Below, piece by piece: positions 21,059 to 34,006 of a DNA stretch of 64,000 bases. A program made the translations under genes and the position numbers. The notes beneath the pieces were generated by a model that saw only the letters and a list, made by a program, of their open reading frames with translations, made no database searches and had not been told where the DNA came from. The DNA comes from Pleurodeles waltl (lineage: Eukaryota > Chordata > Amphibia > Caudata > Salamandridae). Each line of letters opens with the position of its first letter. The stretch's first letter is position 1. The DNA lies in assembly GCF_031143425.1 (NCBI RefSeq), contig NC_090451.1, forward strand, positions 663,428,575 through 663,492,574. Direction: 5' to 3'.

Positions 21059-24014
21059 AACATGGCTAAGAGACATTGGAAAAGCCAATAGTTCTTGCAT
21101 AGGTGAAAACCTATTGCCTTTGCCTCTGATTGTTTTTTCTGTAAGAAAAGTCAGCAGCCAACCGAACTGTAATCAAAAACTGGTTACGCATGCCTCTCTT
21201 GCACCCCTGCAGATTCTGATTCTGAACACGATGAGTCGCGCAAAAGTGGCTAAAGCCTGACGGTCTCATTTACAAAGATTCCAAATAAGAAATCATAAAT
21301 TGTGACTAACAACAATTCACAATTTGTGATTTTTGTATTTGGAATTTACTAAATGGATTCCGTAATAATGGTCGCAATTGCACATCAATTTCTACCGAAT
21401 GCATTATTATTTTGCGAAACAACCGATGTACTAATAGGTTGGTTCTCAAAATACTGAATCGTACTGGGTTTGCAATTCGACCTACCTCTTTAATATGCAA
21501 CAGGTTGGTCATAAATCATAACCTACTATAGTTGGTCATAATCACTGGGATGGCAGTCTACTGGAGTGAGTAAACCACAAGTTTGTGAATGCTTTTAAAT
21601 AAAGCAATTAAAAAAAATGCACTCTATTTTGCTAAAAGGAAAACACAATGTTTAAAAAAAAATTCAAAGTTGAACCATTTTTAGGAGTAGGCAATGTTCT
21701 CATGCACTCCTAAATGATATTTTATTAAATCTTCACAAAGGGCTTCCTCTGTGACCCGTTCCAGTTTGCTAATGGTTTACCACGTCCTATGAGTTGGTGG
21801 TAAAATATGGACGTTCTGCAGTAGGAATTTGGTTGCAAAATATTAATACGTACCATAAGGAATCAGTATTTGGAAGGATCACCCTAAACACGCCCTTTAC
21901 AAATACCAATTCTTTATTGTTTGCTTAACCTATTTAATGATTTGGAAAACCTTTTCCAAATTGTTAATTTAGTTTAGTACATTCCAAAATGTGTTTTAGC
22001 AGTTGACAACCCTCAGATCTAAGGGTTAGTGATTGGTAACAAACTTTGTATATGAAGCACAAAGTTAATAAATTATAACTTGTGTTTTTTGGTACAGTGC
22101 TTCTTTCCACAATTCTGCTGTAACAGGTATTACTATTGTTTAATTTTATTGCACTCATGTGACCGAACTTCGGAAGGCTGAATGGAATAAGCTGTCAACA
22201 TACTGCCGCCTTTGTGTCTTTGAAAAAACATCTGTTACTGGTGCAAGTTGTCGCTATACACCTGGCCAGCCTCACAGCGGTGCAACTGGTGCAGCCACAC
22301 TGGGCGCTCACTTGGAGAGGGGCAACAACTTCGGGGGGGGAGGGGGGTGCAATGTTTAGCAATATCTTATAATTTTAAAGCACCTGCTGAAGAGTTCGTT
22401 GTGCATCTAGCTTTCAGGCAGCAATAAAAATGCCAAGTTACCTCCTGTGATTAATACTCCTGCTGGAAAGAGAGACTGAGTTTTGTCTAGTGGCAGATTT
22501 GACTCACTATGAAGTAGCGCAGAGGGTTAATAAGCCTTCTACAAAGAACAGATCTGTATTTTATGTGAATAGCTGAGTGGATTAGTAAAGCCAGCCTTTA
22601 CCAGCACTTTAAAACTAATGTAATGTATGTGAGAGTAGGGCTACGAAGAGATGAGGGGGACTTTTTCCAGGTGGCAATAAAGAAATCTGAGGAGGAGGTC
22701 ATGGGGGAGGCACCAAAAAGACTGTTGCACCGGGCGCCCCAAGCACTAAAGCTGGCTCTGCCTATATAGTGCTCGAAGTGGGTGGGATCGGAGCGGCACA
22801 ATGTACCCATACTTTTCTAATATAAAAAACAGTTCACTTTTATTGAAAACACAACCGTCCCGAGACAGTTAATTACGATAGTTTGAATGATTCAACTGAA
22901 GGATCATTCTGGGAGTCTTCTGTGCTGTGAAACTGAAGGCAGGAAGACAGCTAAACAATAAACAAGTCGTCTTGCCACGGTGTCTGCTTGCTTGAAAGAA
23001 ATTCAAATGTGCGCGACTGGTTAATCTGCAGATGTAAAGGGAGTTTAAGAGTCAGTACTGGCTTTAATTGACTAAATCACTTGAATCTTTGTGATGAGAA
23101 TGATTTACTCTTTTTGCCTGGTAGTGCAAGGGGGTTACCAGTGGAGCTGTGAAGTGCTTGTTTTTAAGGGACAACAATGTAAATAAAAATGCATTATGTA
23201 CAGCCTGGGTATTATAAAAAGCTATAATTTTGAAGCACCATTTTATCTTGCACATTTTGTAGAAGTTTCTCTTAGCCTATGTATTGCTGGTTTTCACAGC
23301 GTTTTCTTCACAGGCCGGGACCTTGTCGCACTAAAAATACACAAGTCACTATTCTACACTACACCAACCAAGATGTATTTATGTGGCTCTCTAGTTACAC
23401 CCAAAACTCTGCAGCATATTACGTAATAGAGGTTTTATAATGTAGTACATTTGCCACTTAGTAACATAACTTTTTAAAATTCATTTCTCATTTAAGCTGT
23501 TCGCTGTTTAAATGTATTTACCCGAAGATGAAAGAACAAAAAAACGTACAGATTATTTTGTTTTTTAACCACACCTTTAACCCCAACCGAGCTCCCTAGC
23601 CTCACCTCCACAGCATGCAGCATCACAGTTCCCATACTTTTTTTCATGCACTTCCACCGCTGTGCCTATAGAGGATCGGTTGTCATTTGCTCTAGGATAG
23701 TGAGGATGCAGTAACAGCTTCAATCCCCCTATGCACCAATCATGATGGGTCTGTCCAAAAAGACATCCAGCGCAGATCACTTTCTAATCTTCCATTAAGT
23801 TAACTCTTTAAGTCCCCAACACCATGTAGTCTCCCTGCAGTCTTCAGGTACAACTTTGCTTATCAGTCATGTGAATAGGTACAAAGGGGCTGGCAGTCCC
23901 TACCTTATCCAGCTCACTTCCAGGCAGACTCTTTCAAACAGAAGCAAGTACACAGCATTGCCTGTGGAATCACAAACACATCACTTGCACTAACAGCTCT
24001 CGATACATCTCTAC
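21059..24014. other. Unassigned stretch
   Basis: AT-rich sequence without recognised coding or terminal-repeat signals. Short open frames have no domain. A G-rich run lies near 22334-22347. The text around 22680-22800 (GCACCGGGCGCCCC) resembles repeat debris but could not be assigned. Confidence 0.45.
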
Positions 24015-24315
24015 CAGTGTTGAATTTGAGCCGGTGGTTTCCGATGTCAGCACCGGCTCAAGTGACAGTACACAACATGGTGGCATTGTCTGCCTAATTT
24101 TGAGATGAGCACAAGTGTGTTTAATAAGTCAATATACATAAAAAAAAGAATACCTGCGGCTCACAGTCTGAATTGTCACACTTGTAGGGGTGAGATGGTT
24201 AGTAGTTGTGTTGGTACTGTCATGGCAGCGCAGGCAGGGGCAATGGGCGATGCAAGTTTCAGTGCCCTCCCGAGAAGGGCCATGGCACTTAATATTTTTT
24301 ACAAATTAAGCACTG
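24015..24315. mobile_element. hAT-like MITE, family 'CAGTGCTTAATTT', copy 1
   Basis: 301 bases starting CAGTGTTGAATTTGAGCCGG and ending ACAAATTAAGCACTG, an inverted pair. Flanks are ATCTCTAC (24007-24014) and ATCTCTAA (24316-24323), an 8-bp target duplication with one mismatch, as for hAT elements. It is similar in length and ends to 56438-56736. Confidence 0.8.
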
Positions 24316-24610
24316 ATCTCTAACTTCTGCCACACCCCACCAAACCCTCCATCTTTTTCTCCGTCAGAGCTCTTGGCTTTGTCTTGATCCCCCCCTTCAG
24401 TTCATCCCCCATGCAGCAGCTAAACATTGGCAAAGAGTCTGCACAGTTAATGTAAGTCACGAGGGGTGAAACCCGGCCTGAAGCATGATTGAGGTTGATG
24501 GGACTGAGCTCCATGAGTGAAGCTTACTTTGAAAGACTGTTCAGATGAGCATGGAAATGCGGGGGCATTAATGATTTTGCCTTAGTGTGATAACCGATGA
24601 GTGACACTTA

Positions 24611-25524
24611 GGCCCGTATTTATACTCCGTTTGCGCCGAATTTGCGTCGTTTTTTTCGACGCAAATTCGGCGCAAAACTAACGCCATATTTATACTTTGG
24701 CGTTAGATGCGTCTAGCGCCAAAGTATGAAGAAAGAGCGTCATTTTTTTGCGTGAACGCCTTCCTTGCGTTAATGAGATGCAAGGAAGGCGTTCCCGTCT
24801 AAAAAATGACGGCGACGCAAATGCGTCATATTTATACTCCCGGGCAAAAATCACGCCCGGGAGGTGGCGGGTCAAAAAAACCCGCATTTGCGCCTGAATT
24901 TAACGCCTGGGTCAGGGTAGGCGTTAAGGGACCTGTGGGCTCAGAATGAGCCCACAGGTGCCCTCCCCTGCCCCCAGGGACATCCCCTGCCACCCCTGCC
25001 CACCCCAGGAGGACACCCAAGGATGGAGGGACCCATCCCAGTGAAGTACAGGTAAGTTCAGGTAAGTATAATTTTTTTTATTTTTTTTGTGGCATAGGGG
25101 GGCCTTATTTGTGCCCCCCTACATGCCACTATGCCCAATGACCATGCCCAGGGGACACAAGTCCCCTGGGCATGGCCATTGGGCAAGGGGGCATGACTCC
25201 TGTCTTTACTAAGACAGGAGTCATGAAATGGCGTCTGGGCGTCGAAAAAATGGCGCAAATCGGGTTAAGACGATTTTTTAGCATCAACCTGACTTGCGCC
25301 ATTTTAAGACGCCCTAACGTCATTTTTTCCCAACGCCAGCGCTGCCTGGTCTACGTGGTTTTTTTCCACGCACACCAGGCAGCGCCGGTCTGATTGCGCC
25401 GTCTAACGCCATTCCATAAATACGGCGCCCGCATGGCGCTTCAGAATGGCGTTAGACGGCGCAAAATATTTTGACGCTAAACTGCGTTAGCGCAGTTTAG
25501 CGTCAAAAAGTATAAATATGGGCC
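24611..25524 (+). mobile_element. Harbinger-like MITE, copy 2
   Basis: 914 bases flanked by TTA (24608-24610 and 25525-25527). Left end GGCCCGTATTTATACTCCG, right end AAGTATAAATATGGGCC. It has the same internal order as copy 1, including the hairpin at about 25132-25187 (TGCCCAATGACCATGCCCAG with its complement). Confidence 0.87.
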
Positions 25525-25559
25525 TTAGCGTGGCTTGTTTCAAAGTGTCGGAGTCACAC

Positions 25560-26860
25560 ATCATCCAGACTGGAGTCACTGCATGTTAAGCCACTGTTTG
25601 GGTTCATTAATCGCAGAGGGAGTGACATTAAAGGTGAGGTATGCTGGAGTGTTAAGATGTAAGGCTTTCTATGGGACGCATACTGTTTTGTGGTTACTTT
25701 GAGGTTCTGAAGGAGGCCAGTAAAGTGATGATGGAGTCATTGTGATAATTTTTTAGTTGGGATTTGGGTAGGCAATTGTACAAGGGATTACTGTATTCGA
25801 TTCCAGATATTAACAGTCTTCTACCAGATTTTGTAGATCAGATTCGGTGGGAAAGTATCTGATGTTGCTTAATATTCTAAGATGGTGATTTGCACACTTA
25901 CCTATTCTGTTGATTTGGGAATCTAGATAGAGCTGAAAGTCAAGTAAGACTTCCAGGGATTTAACTGAAAAAAATCCTTTCTAGGTAGATATCCAAATCG
26001 TTTAGTTGTTTGGTCCAGTCCATGCAAGCTTTTGGAAGAAGGATAAAGAATGTCATTTTCTGGTTACAGAGTTTTTTTTATTCGACATCATGAAGCCACC
26101 ATACGATATCAGAAAGGCAGCCTGTTATTTTCACACGGTTTTCACAGGAGTCCATTTGCATGTAGATTTGAGTGTTATTCACAAGTTGAATGTTTAAGCA
26201 GAGATCTTGCAGGGGTTCAGTTTAGAGACTAAACACTATAGGTCCTACAACAAGTACTAAGGTTCTCCAAAGGAAGTTGAAGCTGACTTCCATATTCTCA
26301 CTTGTTGAAAGTGATTTGAGAGATATCATCTGAACCATGTTACCACAGTACTATCAATACCTACACAGCATTGGAGAATGGACAACAGTGTATCATGGTG
26401 ACCAGCATCAAATGATGGTGAGTGATCTAGCAGCATCAAAAGATAGAGTTGATGAGAGTCATCAATTATCATGAACAGACTTGTTTCAGTGTTGTGGTCT
26501 GATCTAGATCTTGAAGGAAATGTTCATAAGAATTGTTTTTTTCTAATTTGTTAGTTTAATAGTGAGGAATAATGAGGAAACTCATTTTTCAAGAGGCTTA
26601 TTAAGAAAGTGTGTCCAGTTATTAGTCTAAAGTTTTCAATTTTCAAGGGGTTAGCACCTTCCTTTTTTTAAGAGAGTTTGCACTGGTCCAATGAGATTGA
26701 TACAGTTTAGCAAAATAGGTGATGTAAGACAATGAGTTATTAACTGATGAGGATGTGAGTCCTTCCTAAGTGATACGTTCAAAATCTTGTCAGGTACAGC
26801 ACACAAGTTCAATAAATCAATTTGGGATCCACCTCTCGTAGCCATGACACAGAGCAGTCA
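25560..26860 (-). pseudogene. L2/CR1-type LINE reverse transcriptase remnant
   Basis: Minus translation from about 26845 leftward gives blocks of an L2/CR1-group RT with many stops. They are VQTLLKKGRC..NFRLITG (about 26660-26600), SPSFDAGHHDTLLSIL (about 26410, corresponding to the A/DLSAAFDTVDH motif), TWFR.YLSNHFQQVRI (about 26330), VKSLEVLLDFQLYLDSQIN (about 25950) and a C-terminal YSNPLYNCLPKSQLKN (about 25770). It is the 3' half of a LINE whose endonuclease half lies at 28900-29860. Confidence 0.72.
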
Positions 26861-26867
26861 GGCCTAA

Positions 26868-28895
26868 CTTAGGGGCATGTGTTTAGTACCATAGCAGTAA
26901 ATAAGTCAAAACACAATAAAATCCTACAGACAATTTTTAAATATCAAGAGTTACTAACGAAAATGGCTCAAAAATAGTTACATTCAAATCAGGTGAACAG
27001 AAGATATTGTTTCTTCAAGCTTTTAGGTCAAAAGCACAAAGAAGTGTCTATCGGTGCAATAGTCTGCAAGCTATGCAAAAACTGAAACTGACTGGGATGC
27101 AGCTGAGGCCAGCTAAACCTAGTAAGAGGACACAGTTACAGAAGTTTCCTACACACTTAGTATTTTTTCAGAAAATCAAAATACTCCAGTATAGTAAGAT
27201 TGAAAGGTTGCATCCAATGTAGTGCTCCTGAAGTTCCTTGAGGTCCTGCTGAAGCGGTTGCTTTGGCGGCTAAAGGTCAGAGTGGAAAATTAAAATTTTG
27301 CGCTTGTCCTCGCTCCAACCGGATCTTTTCCATAGCCCCGGCCGGTCAAGATTTCTTTGCTGGGACTTAGTCTCCATTTGGAGCTCGAAAACCTCCAGCA
27401 GGCCAAGGCTGGAAGTGGAATCTGGGCAGGGCACACCGAAGCTGAATGTCTTAGCTGTGAGGGTCCGCTGAAATCTACTTTACGGTGACAAAAAGCCTTG
27501 AACATGCGAAACCTGATTTGCCTGTCCACAGTGACCACACCTTTTGCAGTTAACAGTGGGTGGTTAGTCCTGTTCTTCTGGAGATTTAAATTTCTCTGAG
27601 TTACAGCATTATTTTTTATTTTTGGAGCAGTTTCTCTTCTTCACTCCTAGAGGTTTCCAGGTCCTGGAACTTAGAGTTAAGGACACACTCCAGCAAAGTT
27701 CAACAGTACAGTATAGTCAGGGTCCACTGGCCATAGGTTACACTAGGAGAAAGCCTATTGAAGCTTTTATCTTCCTGTAGTGGTACAGGAGGTCAGCTAG
27801 CTAACCACTGTAGTGCACTTCTCAGTCTCAGGTACAAGTAAAAGAAGTCTCTGAGGTCTTCACACAGATCTCAGAGAGCCGGCAACTCCCTTGTCTGATA
27901 TTTCACAGGTCCAGATGTGTTTTTAGAGGCTGAGTGTGGCAGGCCACTTTTGTATAATTCACTAGCCCGTGGGTGGGGGTCCCACTTGGACTTTCACTAA
28001 CCAATGGGTAAAACGTTCACAATGGTAAATGTTGCCTCTTTCCAGCACATCCGGCCTGCTTTACTGGAAACTACCTACAGTGCACTATTGTCAGGGAAAA
28101 CAAAAATGTCTGAACCTTTCTTTTCCTGGTGGTGGCTTGTGTCCCTCCCTCCCTCCCAGGATTGTCTCTATGGTAATAAGCAGCCTCCTTATACCTGTCC
28201 ATACGAAACCAGTTCTGTGGCCTGCTTCTCTCCTACTAGGATTTCGGACCAACAGGGCTGTAGTGTATAGCCTGTGATGAAAAGGTTTGTCTTCCCAAAG
28301 TCGCCTCTCTCACTAAATTTAAGAATTGCCAGGCCTCCCACTTGTCTTTCAAGTTAGAGGCACCTGTGCCCTCCCAGATGGTCCCTCCTGTGATAAGCTG
28401 AGTCACTTACTTCTGGTCATCCGGCAAAAACTCCACGTCCTCTCTGTATCTAATCAAGGGAAAAACACTGGAAGGGAAGACAGAAGCAGGCAGACTACTG
28501 GAGCTTCAGTCAAGAAAAGTATCACATTCTAAAAGTTGCTTTTCCAACGTCCTCATCAAATTGGTTTTTAATAAAGATTAAAAAGAGTGGTTCACTGGTT
28601 CTGTAGCATATACCAGGCCAGAGATAAAAAAATAGAACTCTAAGTGTACTTTGGATTTTCTTTTAAGAAATATACATCACCCAAACAGTGAAATAACTCT
28701 TGGAGGCTAGTCATGTAGTGACATAACAACTTTAAATTCTTGCATGTTCCACTTTTAAATACTAAGAACCCGCCTTGTGGGCTTCAAGGCTTACTTAGGA
28801 GTGACTTACTTAATATTTAAACATAGGTTTCCCTCCTGTCAAATAGTGTTATTTTCGCAGTTCTTTCAGCAGTTTTAAAAGTCAGGCTACACATG
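26868..28895 (+). mobile_element. Long LTR (family C) inserted in the L2-type LINE
   Basis: This non-coding block separates the endonuclease and RT halves of one LINE. I recognise its text (for example GAAGTTCCTTGAGGTCCTGC near 27230 and GACAAAAAGCC near 27485) as an abundant newt LTR family. The family's start also occurs at 6555. The boundaries are approximate and no target duplication was found. The internal ORFs are not conserved domains. Confidence 0.5.
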
Positions 28896-28899
28896 TAGA

Positions 28900-29860
28900 C
28901 CTGAATCACAGTGTTCTGTCATAGCTTAGTGAAGGTGTGTTGTGAATTTCTTGCTTGAGGCTTGTGATCTTATTCAGGAAGAATTCAGCATATTCCTTAC
29001 AGACTCATTATGTTCTAGACGAGGAAGAAGGACTGCTGCCTTATAATGTTCAAAAGTTCCTCAGGGTGATTCTTTACCCAAATCAGTTGGTTGACCAGGT
29101 AAGAGCATTTGGGTTTTCACGGTCTCCTTCTGTTGGAATGTCTTGCAATTCTAAAATGTACATGTTCTGTGACAGTGGAGTATTTCCAACATTTGCGTTC
29201 ATTTGGCCTTTCAATATGTATTTAAAGGTAGATATGTTGTGAATACCACAGGATGCTTTGTAAGTTTTAAAATGTTTTATATTAGAGAACAATGTAGTCA
29301 AGAATGTCTGAGTAACTATATTGGGATCACAATTACATGTGATGGGGATGTTTGCTGAGATCACCCTCTCTGTGAGGACAACTGGGTTGATGTTGCTTAA
29401 ATTCCAGGCTTTACCAACCTTAGTAATGGGTTGATGGAGACAATGATTGAGTTGAAATGCAGGATAAGGTTTTGTGGCCAACCTACTAAACATAGATTCA
29501 CTGTGTGGATTAGCTTTTATCTGCCAATGATGAATTTGATGAACGTTTCTTTCATTTGCGTTCTAGACTTGGAGGTTGTAAGAGGTGGTTCTCACTAAGA
29601 AAGTTTTGTAGTTGTCTTGTATGTTTGTTTTTAATCATGCCATGGAATATGAAAGTCGCCACAGAATATGTAGTCGACAGGAGAGATCAGCTGGCAAGTC
29701 TTAAATTCTGTGAAATTACTAGTATAGATATATACTGTTTTATGGAGGATGATAGATGAGGCATATTTATTTGGATTTGCCTTTGCTGAGCTATAATCTG
29801 GCAGAAATCTATGCAAAGGAGGATTTAGAAGAAACTTTTCTTGCAAAGCAAGAGCTCACA
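28900..29860 (-). pseudogene. L2/CR1-type LINE endonuclease remnant
   Basis: Minus translation shows PVDYIFCGDFHIPWHD (29690-29645), matching the GDFN motif of APE-type LINE endonucleases. A weak C-terminal half follows, then the linker FFLNKITSLKQEI at about 28970. Stops interrupt the frame. Orientation and order fit the RT remnant at 25560-26860, so both are pieces of one element split by the LTR between them. Confidence 0.65.
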
Positions 29861-29870
29861 AAGTCACTAT

Positions 29871-30348
29871 GGGCCTCATTACAGGGTTGTTTTGGCGATT
29901 GTACCGCCAACAGGCTGGCGCTACAATTTGCCGTATTATACTGCCACGGTCGCACCGCCGGGACCAGGGGTTTCCGACCTTCGTTGTCCCGGCGGTTATA
30001 ATCCACCAAGGCAGCGCTGCTTGCAACGCTGCCCTGGGGATTATGACTCCCCTTCCCGCCGGCCTGTCCATGGTGGTAGAGACTGCCATGGAAAGGCTGG
30101 CGGGAAGGGGAGTTGCGGGGCCACTGGGAGCCCCTGCACTGCCCATGCACTTGGCATGGGCAGTGCAGGGGCCCCCAGGCACAGCCCCACCTTGCTTTTC
30201 ACTGTCTGCACACATTAGCCGGCTCCAATGTAACGGCCGACATACCCGCCGGCCCAGCGGGGATGTTGTAATGCGGCTGGAGGGATTGCGGCCGCATAGG
30301 CAGCGGCTCAGCGGTCCAAGGCCGCCCGCCAAGGTTGTAATGAGGGCC
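29871..30348. mobile_element. GC-rich palindromic MITE
   Basis: 478 bases beginning GGGCCTCATTACAGGG and ending GTTGTAATGAGGGCC, flanked by TAT on both sides (29868-29870, 30349-30351). It contains a strong hairpin at about 30126-30176 built from CCCCTGCACTGCCCATGC and its complement, and a second inverted pair of CCCCTTCCCGCC (30049 and 30103). It is much more GC-rich than its flanks and inflates ORF length on both strands. Harbinger-like by end sequence and 3-bp duplication. Confidence 0.8.
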
Positions 30349-30488
30349 TATATGTAGCCACAGCTGAAAAACACCAACTGACAAGGAATCAAAGTTGCAC
30401 ACCTGCAGCAACATGCATACGACCAAAGCATCTACTCTATTACGCAATGACATTCCAAATGGAATACAAAAGTAAATGAGAAAACTAT

Positions 30489-30658
30489 GGCCCTGATTTA
30501 GATCTCAGCAGATGGAATACTCTGTCACACATGTGATGGATATCCCGTTCACCATATTACGACCGCCATTGGATATAATGGGATCATAGTACAGCGGTCG
30601 AGATATCTGTCACGTTTGTGACGGAGCATTCCCCTCCACCAAGATCTAAATCAGACCC
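30489..30658. mobile_element. Short MITE with GATTTAGATCT ends
   Basis: 170 bases. The left end GGCCCTGATTTAGATCTC pairs with the right end AAGATCTAAATCAGACCC. Flanking triplets are TAT and TAA. An internal pair TCTGTCACACATGTGATGG / CTGTCACGTTTGTGACGG adds symmetry. Harbinger-like class inferred from ends and target triplet. Confidence 0.72.
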
Positions 30659-30829
30659 TAAGTAAAGATTTATAAGCATTATATATGTAAAAATAGTGCA
30701 CTGAAAAAACAACTAGACCACACAAGTAACCACAGCGTACATCATCCCTTTCTCAACATGAAAAAAAAACCTAATACAATACTTAGTCTTGCAACTAGGT
30801 TGCGATACGGTTTGTTTTCTTCCCACCTA

Positions 30830-31440
30830 ATTCATCAGAACACTCAACTCTTCCCATCACACTATTAGCAGCACTGCAGTGCGAAGCTGTGGACTCACTA
30901 ACCCACCGTATTCCAAGCCTTCATTCACCATATCCTCATTTTGCTGGACATTTAGCTCATTAGAAACTGCTGCATTACCAGCTTCATTGGTACCTGCAAT
31001 GTTTCTAAGAGTCCAATCATAACGTGACTCTTCCACATCCTACTTCAAAACCTTCACCTGTTCCACTAATAATCTGATTATATTTTGTGTTCCACCCACA
31101 CTTACTTTTCAGCAATACAGAATATTTCATTATCCTAATCTCTTGAACAGGACCAGTGAATTTGGAATCCCCTTTACAAAGCTTTCATGATATTCTCACA
31201 ATGTCCCACTCGCCAACAACAAATTCACTCTCTTTTGTACATCTACACTGTTCGTAGTAGTTTGACTTGTTCTTGTTCACAGCAACATCCTCTCTGTCAG
31301 AGTACCTTGATTTGATTCCCTCAGGAGCAGAAGATAAATCCTCAGTCCCAACCCAGACTACTCGCAACAAAATAGAATCTCCATATTGAGCACCCTGGAA
31401 GGGGAAAGGGGACTGGGATTTAGAGAGACTGCCTCAGAGA
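30830..31440 (-). pseudogene. Ty3/gypsy integrase C-terminal fragment
   Basis: Minus translation includes RCTKESEFVVGEWDIVRIS (about 31240-31190) followed after a stop by FVKGDSKFTGPVQEIRIMK and YSVLL. This matches the C-terminal chromodomain-like or GPY/F-like tail of Ty3/gypsy integrases. The rest of the element was not found nearby. It may derive from the same family as 15554-17780, but the two fragments do not overlap. Confidence 0.6.
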
Positions 31441-31790
31441 TGATGTTTTATCAAATACTCAGTCTGCCACCTCACATCTTGTTTGACTGGATAGCGGCAC
31501 CTGAAAAATCACATTCACTATTACTAGGGACACACTATTACATGTTACTATACTTTCTTATTAACTAACAATTAATTTTCTCAGACATCCAATGTTGTAC
31601 TCACTCACCCTGAGCTCCCTGAGGATTTGCCTCTCTCTGTTTGTGTAAATGTTTATTATTGATATGATAATGAACTTCTTGAAATAGTTCTCAGATTAAC
31701 ACAAAGAGTTGTCTGCTTCTTTACTCCTGTGATGAGATTGTCAATTCTGAATAAGTTTCTTTACACGTTCATAATTATTCAGCAGGGTTG

Positions 31791-31791
<1 letters not shown>

Positions 31792-31845
<54 letters not shown>
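31792..31845. repeat. (TA)n microsatellite
   Basis: About 27 uninterrupted TA units. Confidence 0.98.
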
Positions 31846-31849
<4 letters not shown>

Positions 31850-33590
31850 ATAGTTATTTATGGTTGCATTAGGTGTGTTTAAGATTTCCTCTTGACTGTA
31901 GCTTAAATACTTTTTCTATCAAGAATAACTTGTGTGCCTTGTTGAAAAAATGTGTATTGAACTTCCTGTTGTACATTTCTTAACGTTTTGTAGTTTGTAT
32001 ATTGTTGACTAGATTATTTGGTTTGTTGTTAGAATATCTTAATATTCTTTGAATGTTCTTAATAGTCCATTCCAGCCGAAAACTCTTTAGAGCACTCGAA
32101 AAAACGTTCTGTATCGTAAGTGCTTTTACTTCAAGAATTATCATCAGTTAACTCTTTATCTGTAAAAATACATGCAAAATCTAGTTTTCCTCACAAAAGA
32201 CGTTTACCTCAAAAGTCTGCTCTCTCTGTACATCTGGATTCCTGTCAGATCACAGCTCAAGTAGCGCAAGCGTATCCTAGCAACTAAACTGAATGCAACA
32301 CTAGAACTACAACTTAACCTTCCAGCTTCTCGTCAGTCATCTTGGATTCCTTTCTTTGGCCTTTTCTTTGTAACAAACACAGCACGACTCAGCAAACCTT
32401 CTTCCAACTAGGACGTCGCTGTCTCCACTGTGGATACTTCTTTGCCTGCATTCTTATTGCCTTTCTTAGACTTTTCACCGTTACTGCATGGCAGGCTTGA
32501 AGGGTCTGGACACTAATCTTATTCAACAGTCTTACGTTCAAAAACAAGATTTTGAGGTTTGTCCTTGCCATAAGACTCTTCTCACGGCGTGGAAACGGAA
32601 AGACACCTGCAAGAAGATGCGTTGTTTACTTAACTCCAGAAATTGTCCCTCAAATATTAACCCACATCCAAATCAGAACTCAAGGCAGTATGAACCCCCT
32701 CCAGGAAAAGTATATGTGCCTGCTCTACAACAGCATTTCAAATGGGTTATATGCCACGTTGAGAAGATTCACTCTGTTAAAGTAGGGGCTTCACCATTTC
32801 GCCCAGCAGAAATTGTGTTGCGTAACATTTTCTGAAACAATGGCTTTATATACACCATCCCACACAAACAAATCAGCTAAAAAATGAATCTCTACGTCAG
32901 TCATTGTAGATACTACAAAAGATAATAATTTGTAATGGTAGTAACTAATTTGTGAAATATTCTATATATTAAGTGTTAAAAGTTTCATGTTCACAGGAAG
33001 TCCATTTTAAACCCATGTAAAGTCCATAGCCAACGTTTTCCATGGCCAATCGTCTTTGAGTTGCACCTAAATACAAGCTGATCTCTCAAATAAATGTCAC
33101 TGCAAATTAAAATTTTCAGCATGTTGATGTCAGGATTCGTGGAACAGAGATGTACTCCTGAGTGGTCTCATGGCTTGCTTGCTCGTCTTATAAAAATGAT
33201 GCCTTTCCCGGTTTATATTTGGTCCTTCTTTAGAATGCTTCTCCAATTGTATAACAGCTTCTTTATACTCAGCCCATATGCTCAATTCACCCTGAGACAC
33301 TTCAGGCTCCAGGAAATTCCCCAAGTTGTTAAACAACAATGCCTTTATGCTTTCTGCATCAGTTTTCTTCCCATTAGTGGCAGTAAGTTTGGAAGGATCT
33401 CATCCATTGTTTCAATTTAAGCACTGGTCGATCAAGAATATCTAGAACTAGACTGGGCTAACTATTGTTCTGTAAAGAAGCAATTCTGGTAGTAATAAAA
33501 GACTGAAAATGTTGACCAGGTAAAATCACTTTTATTTTATCCACTCCTACTTTATAATTGTAAATAGATGTGAAGAATGATGGACTAAAC
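31846..33590. other. Unassigned stretch
   Basis: No recognised domain or terminal repeat. A 115-codon plus frame (32488-32835) and a 69-codon minus frame (33339-33130) show no family features or splice signals that I can support. Confidence 0.4.
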
Positions 33591-34006
33591 CAGTGGTACT
33601 CAGAGTGCAGCCCGGGGGCACTTGTGGCCCTCCTGACGTTCACATACTGCCCCCCGCAGAACAACTGCACTGAGCTGCTTGCCTAAGTAGTAACATTCAG
33701 AAATATGTTAAGTGAATGGCAAGCATTTATTGAAACTATCTGAAGTAGAAGAGAAGACGCAAATAAGGTGTTCTGCACCACTTAACTCTGTGAACACATT
33801 AATTTTTTAAGACATTTTACAACAAATTTGGAAAAATAAGTAAAATTACTTCCTTTTTACACTTTAATCTCCCAAGCTAGCGATAGCCCCCACCTTAATC
33901 TCCCCTCACAATGCCTCACTCCGACCATGTTGGCATCAATGAGGCCCTCGGGCACACCACAGACCCCACTTTGAGGCCCCTCTGAAAATGTTTGTGCGTA
34001 CCCATG
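33591..34006. mobile_element. hAT-like MITE, family 'CAGxGxTACTC', copy 1
   Basis: 416 bases starting CAGTGGTACTCAGAGTGCAG and ending GTACCCATG, with a perfect 8-bp duplication GACTAAAC at 33583-33590 and 34007-34014. The start and the CCCTCGGGCA..CC block near the right end are shared with 56781-57590. Confidence 0.85.

Noticed and set aside
20044..21069. 341-codon open frame on the plus strand
   Set aside because: It lies wholly inside the CACTCTAYRC minisatellite. The repeat unit has no stop in that frame and the product is low-complexity.
31792..31845. Possible regulatory AT tract
   Set aside because: A plain (TA)n microsatellite explains it.
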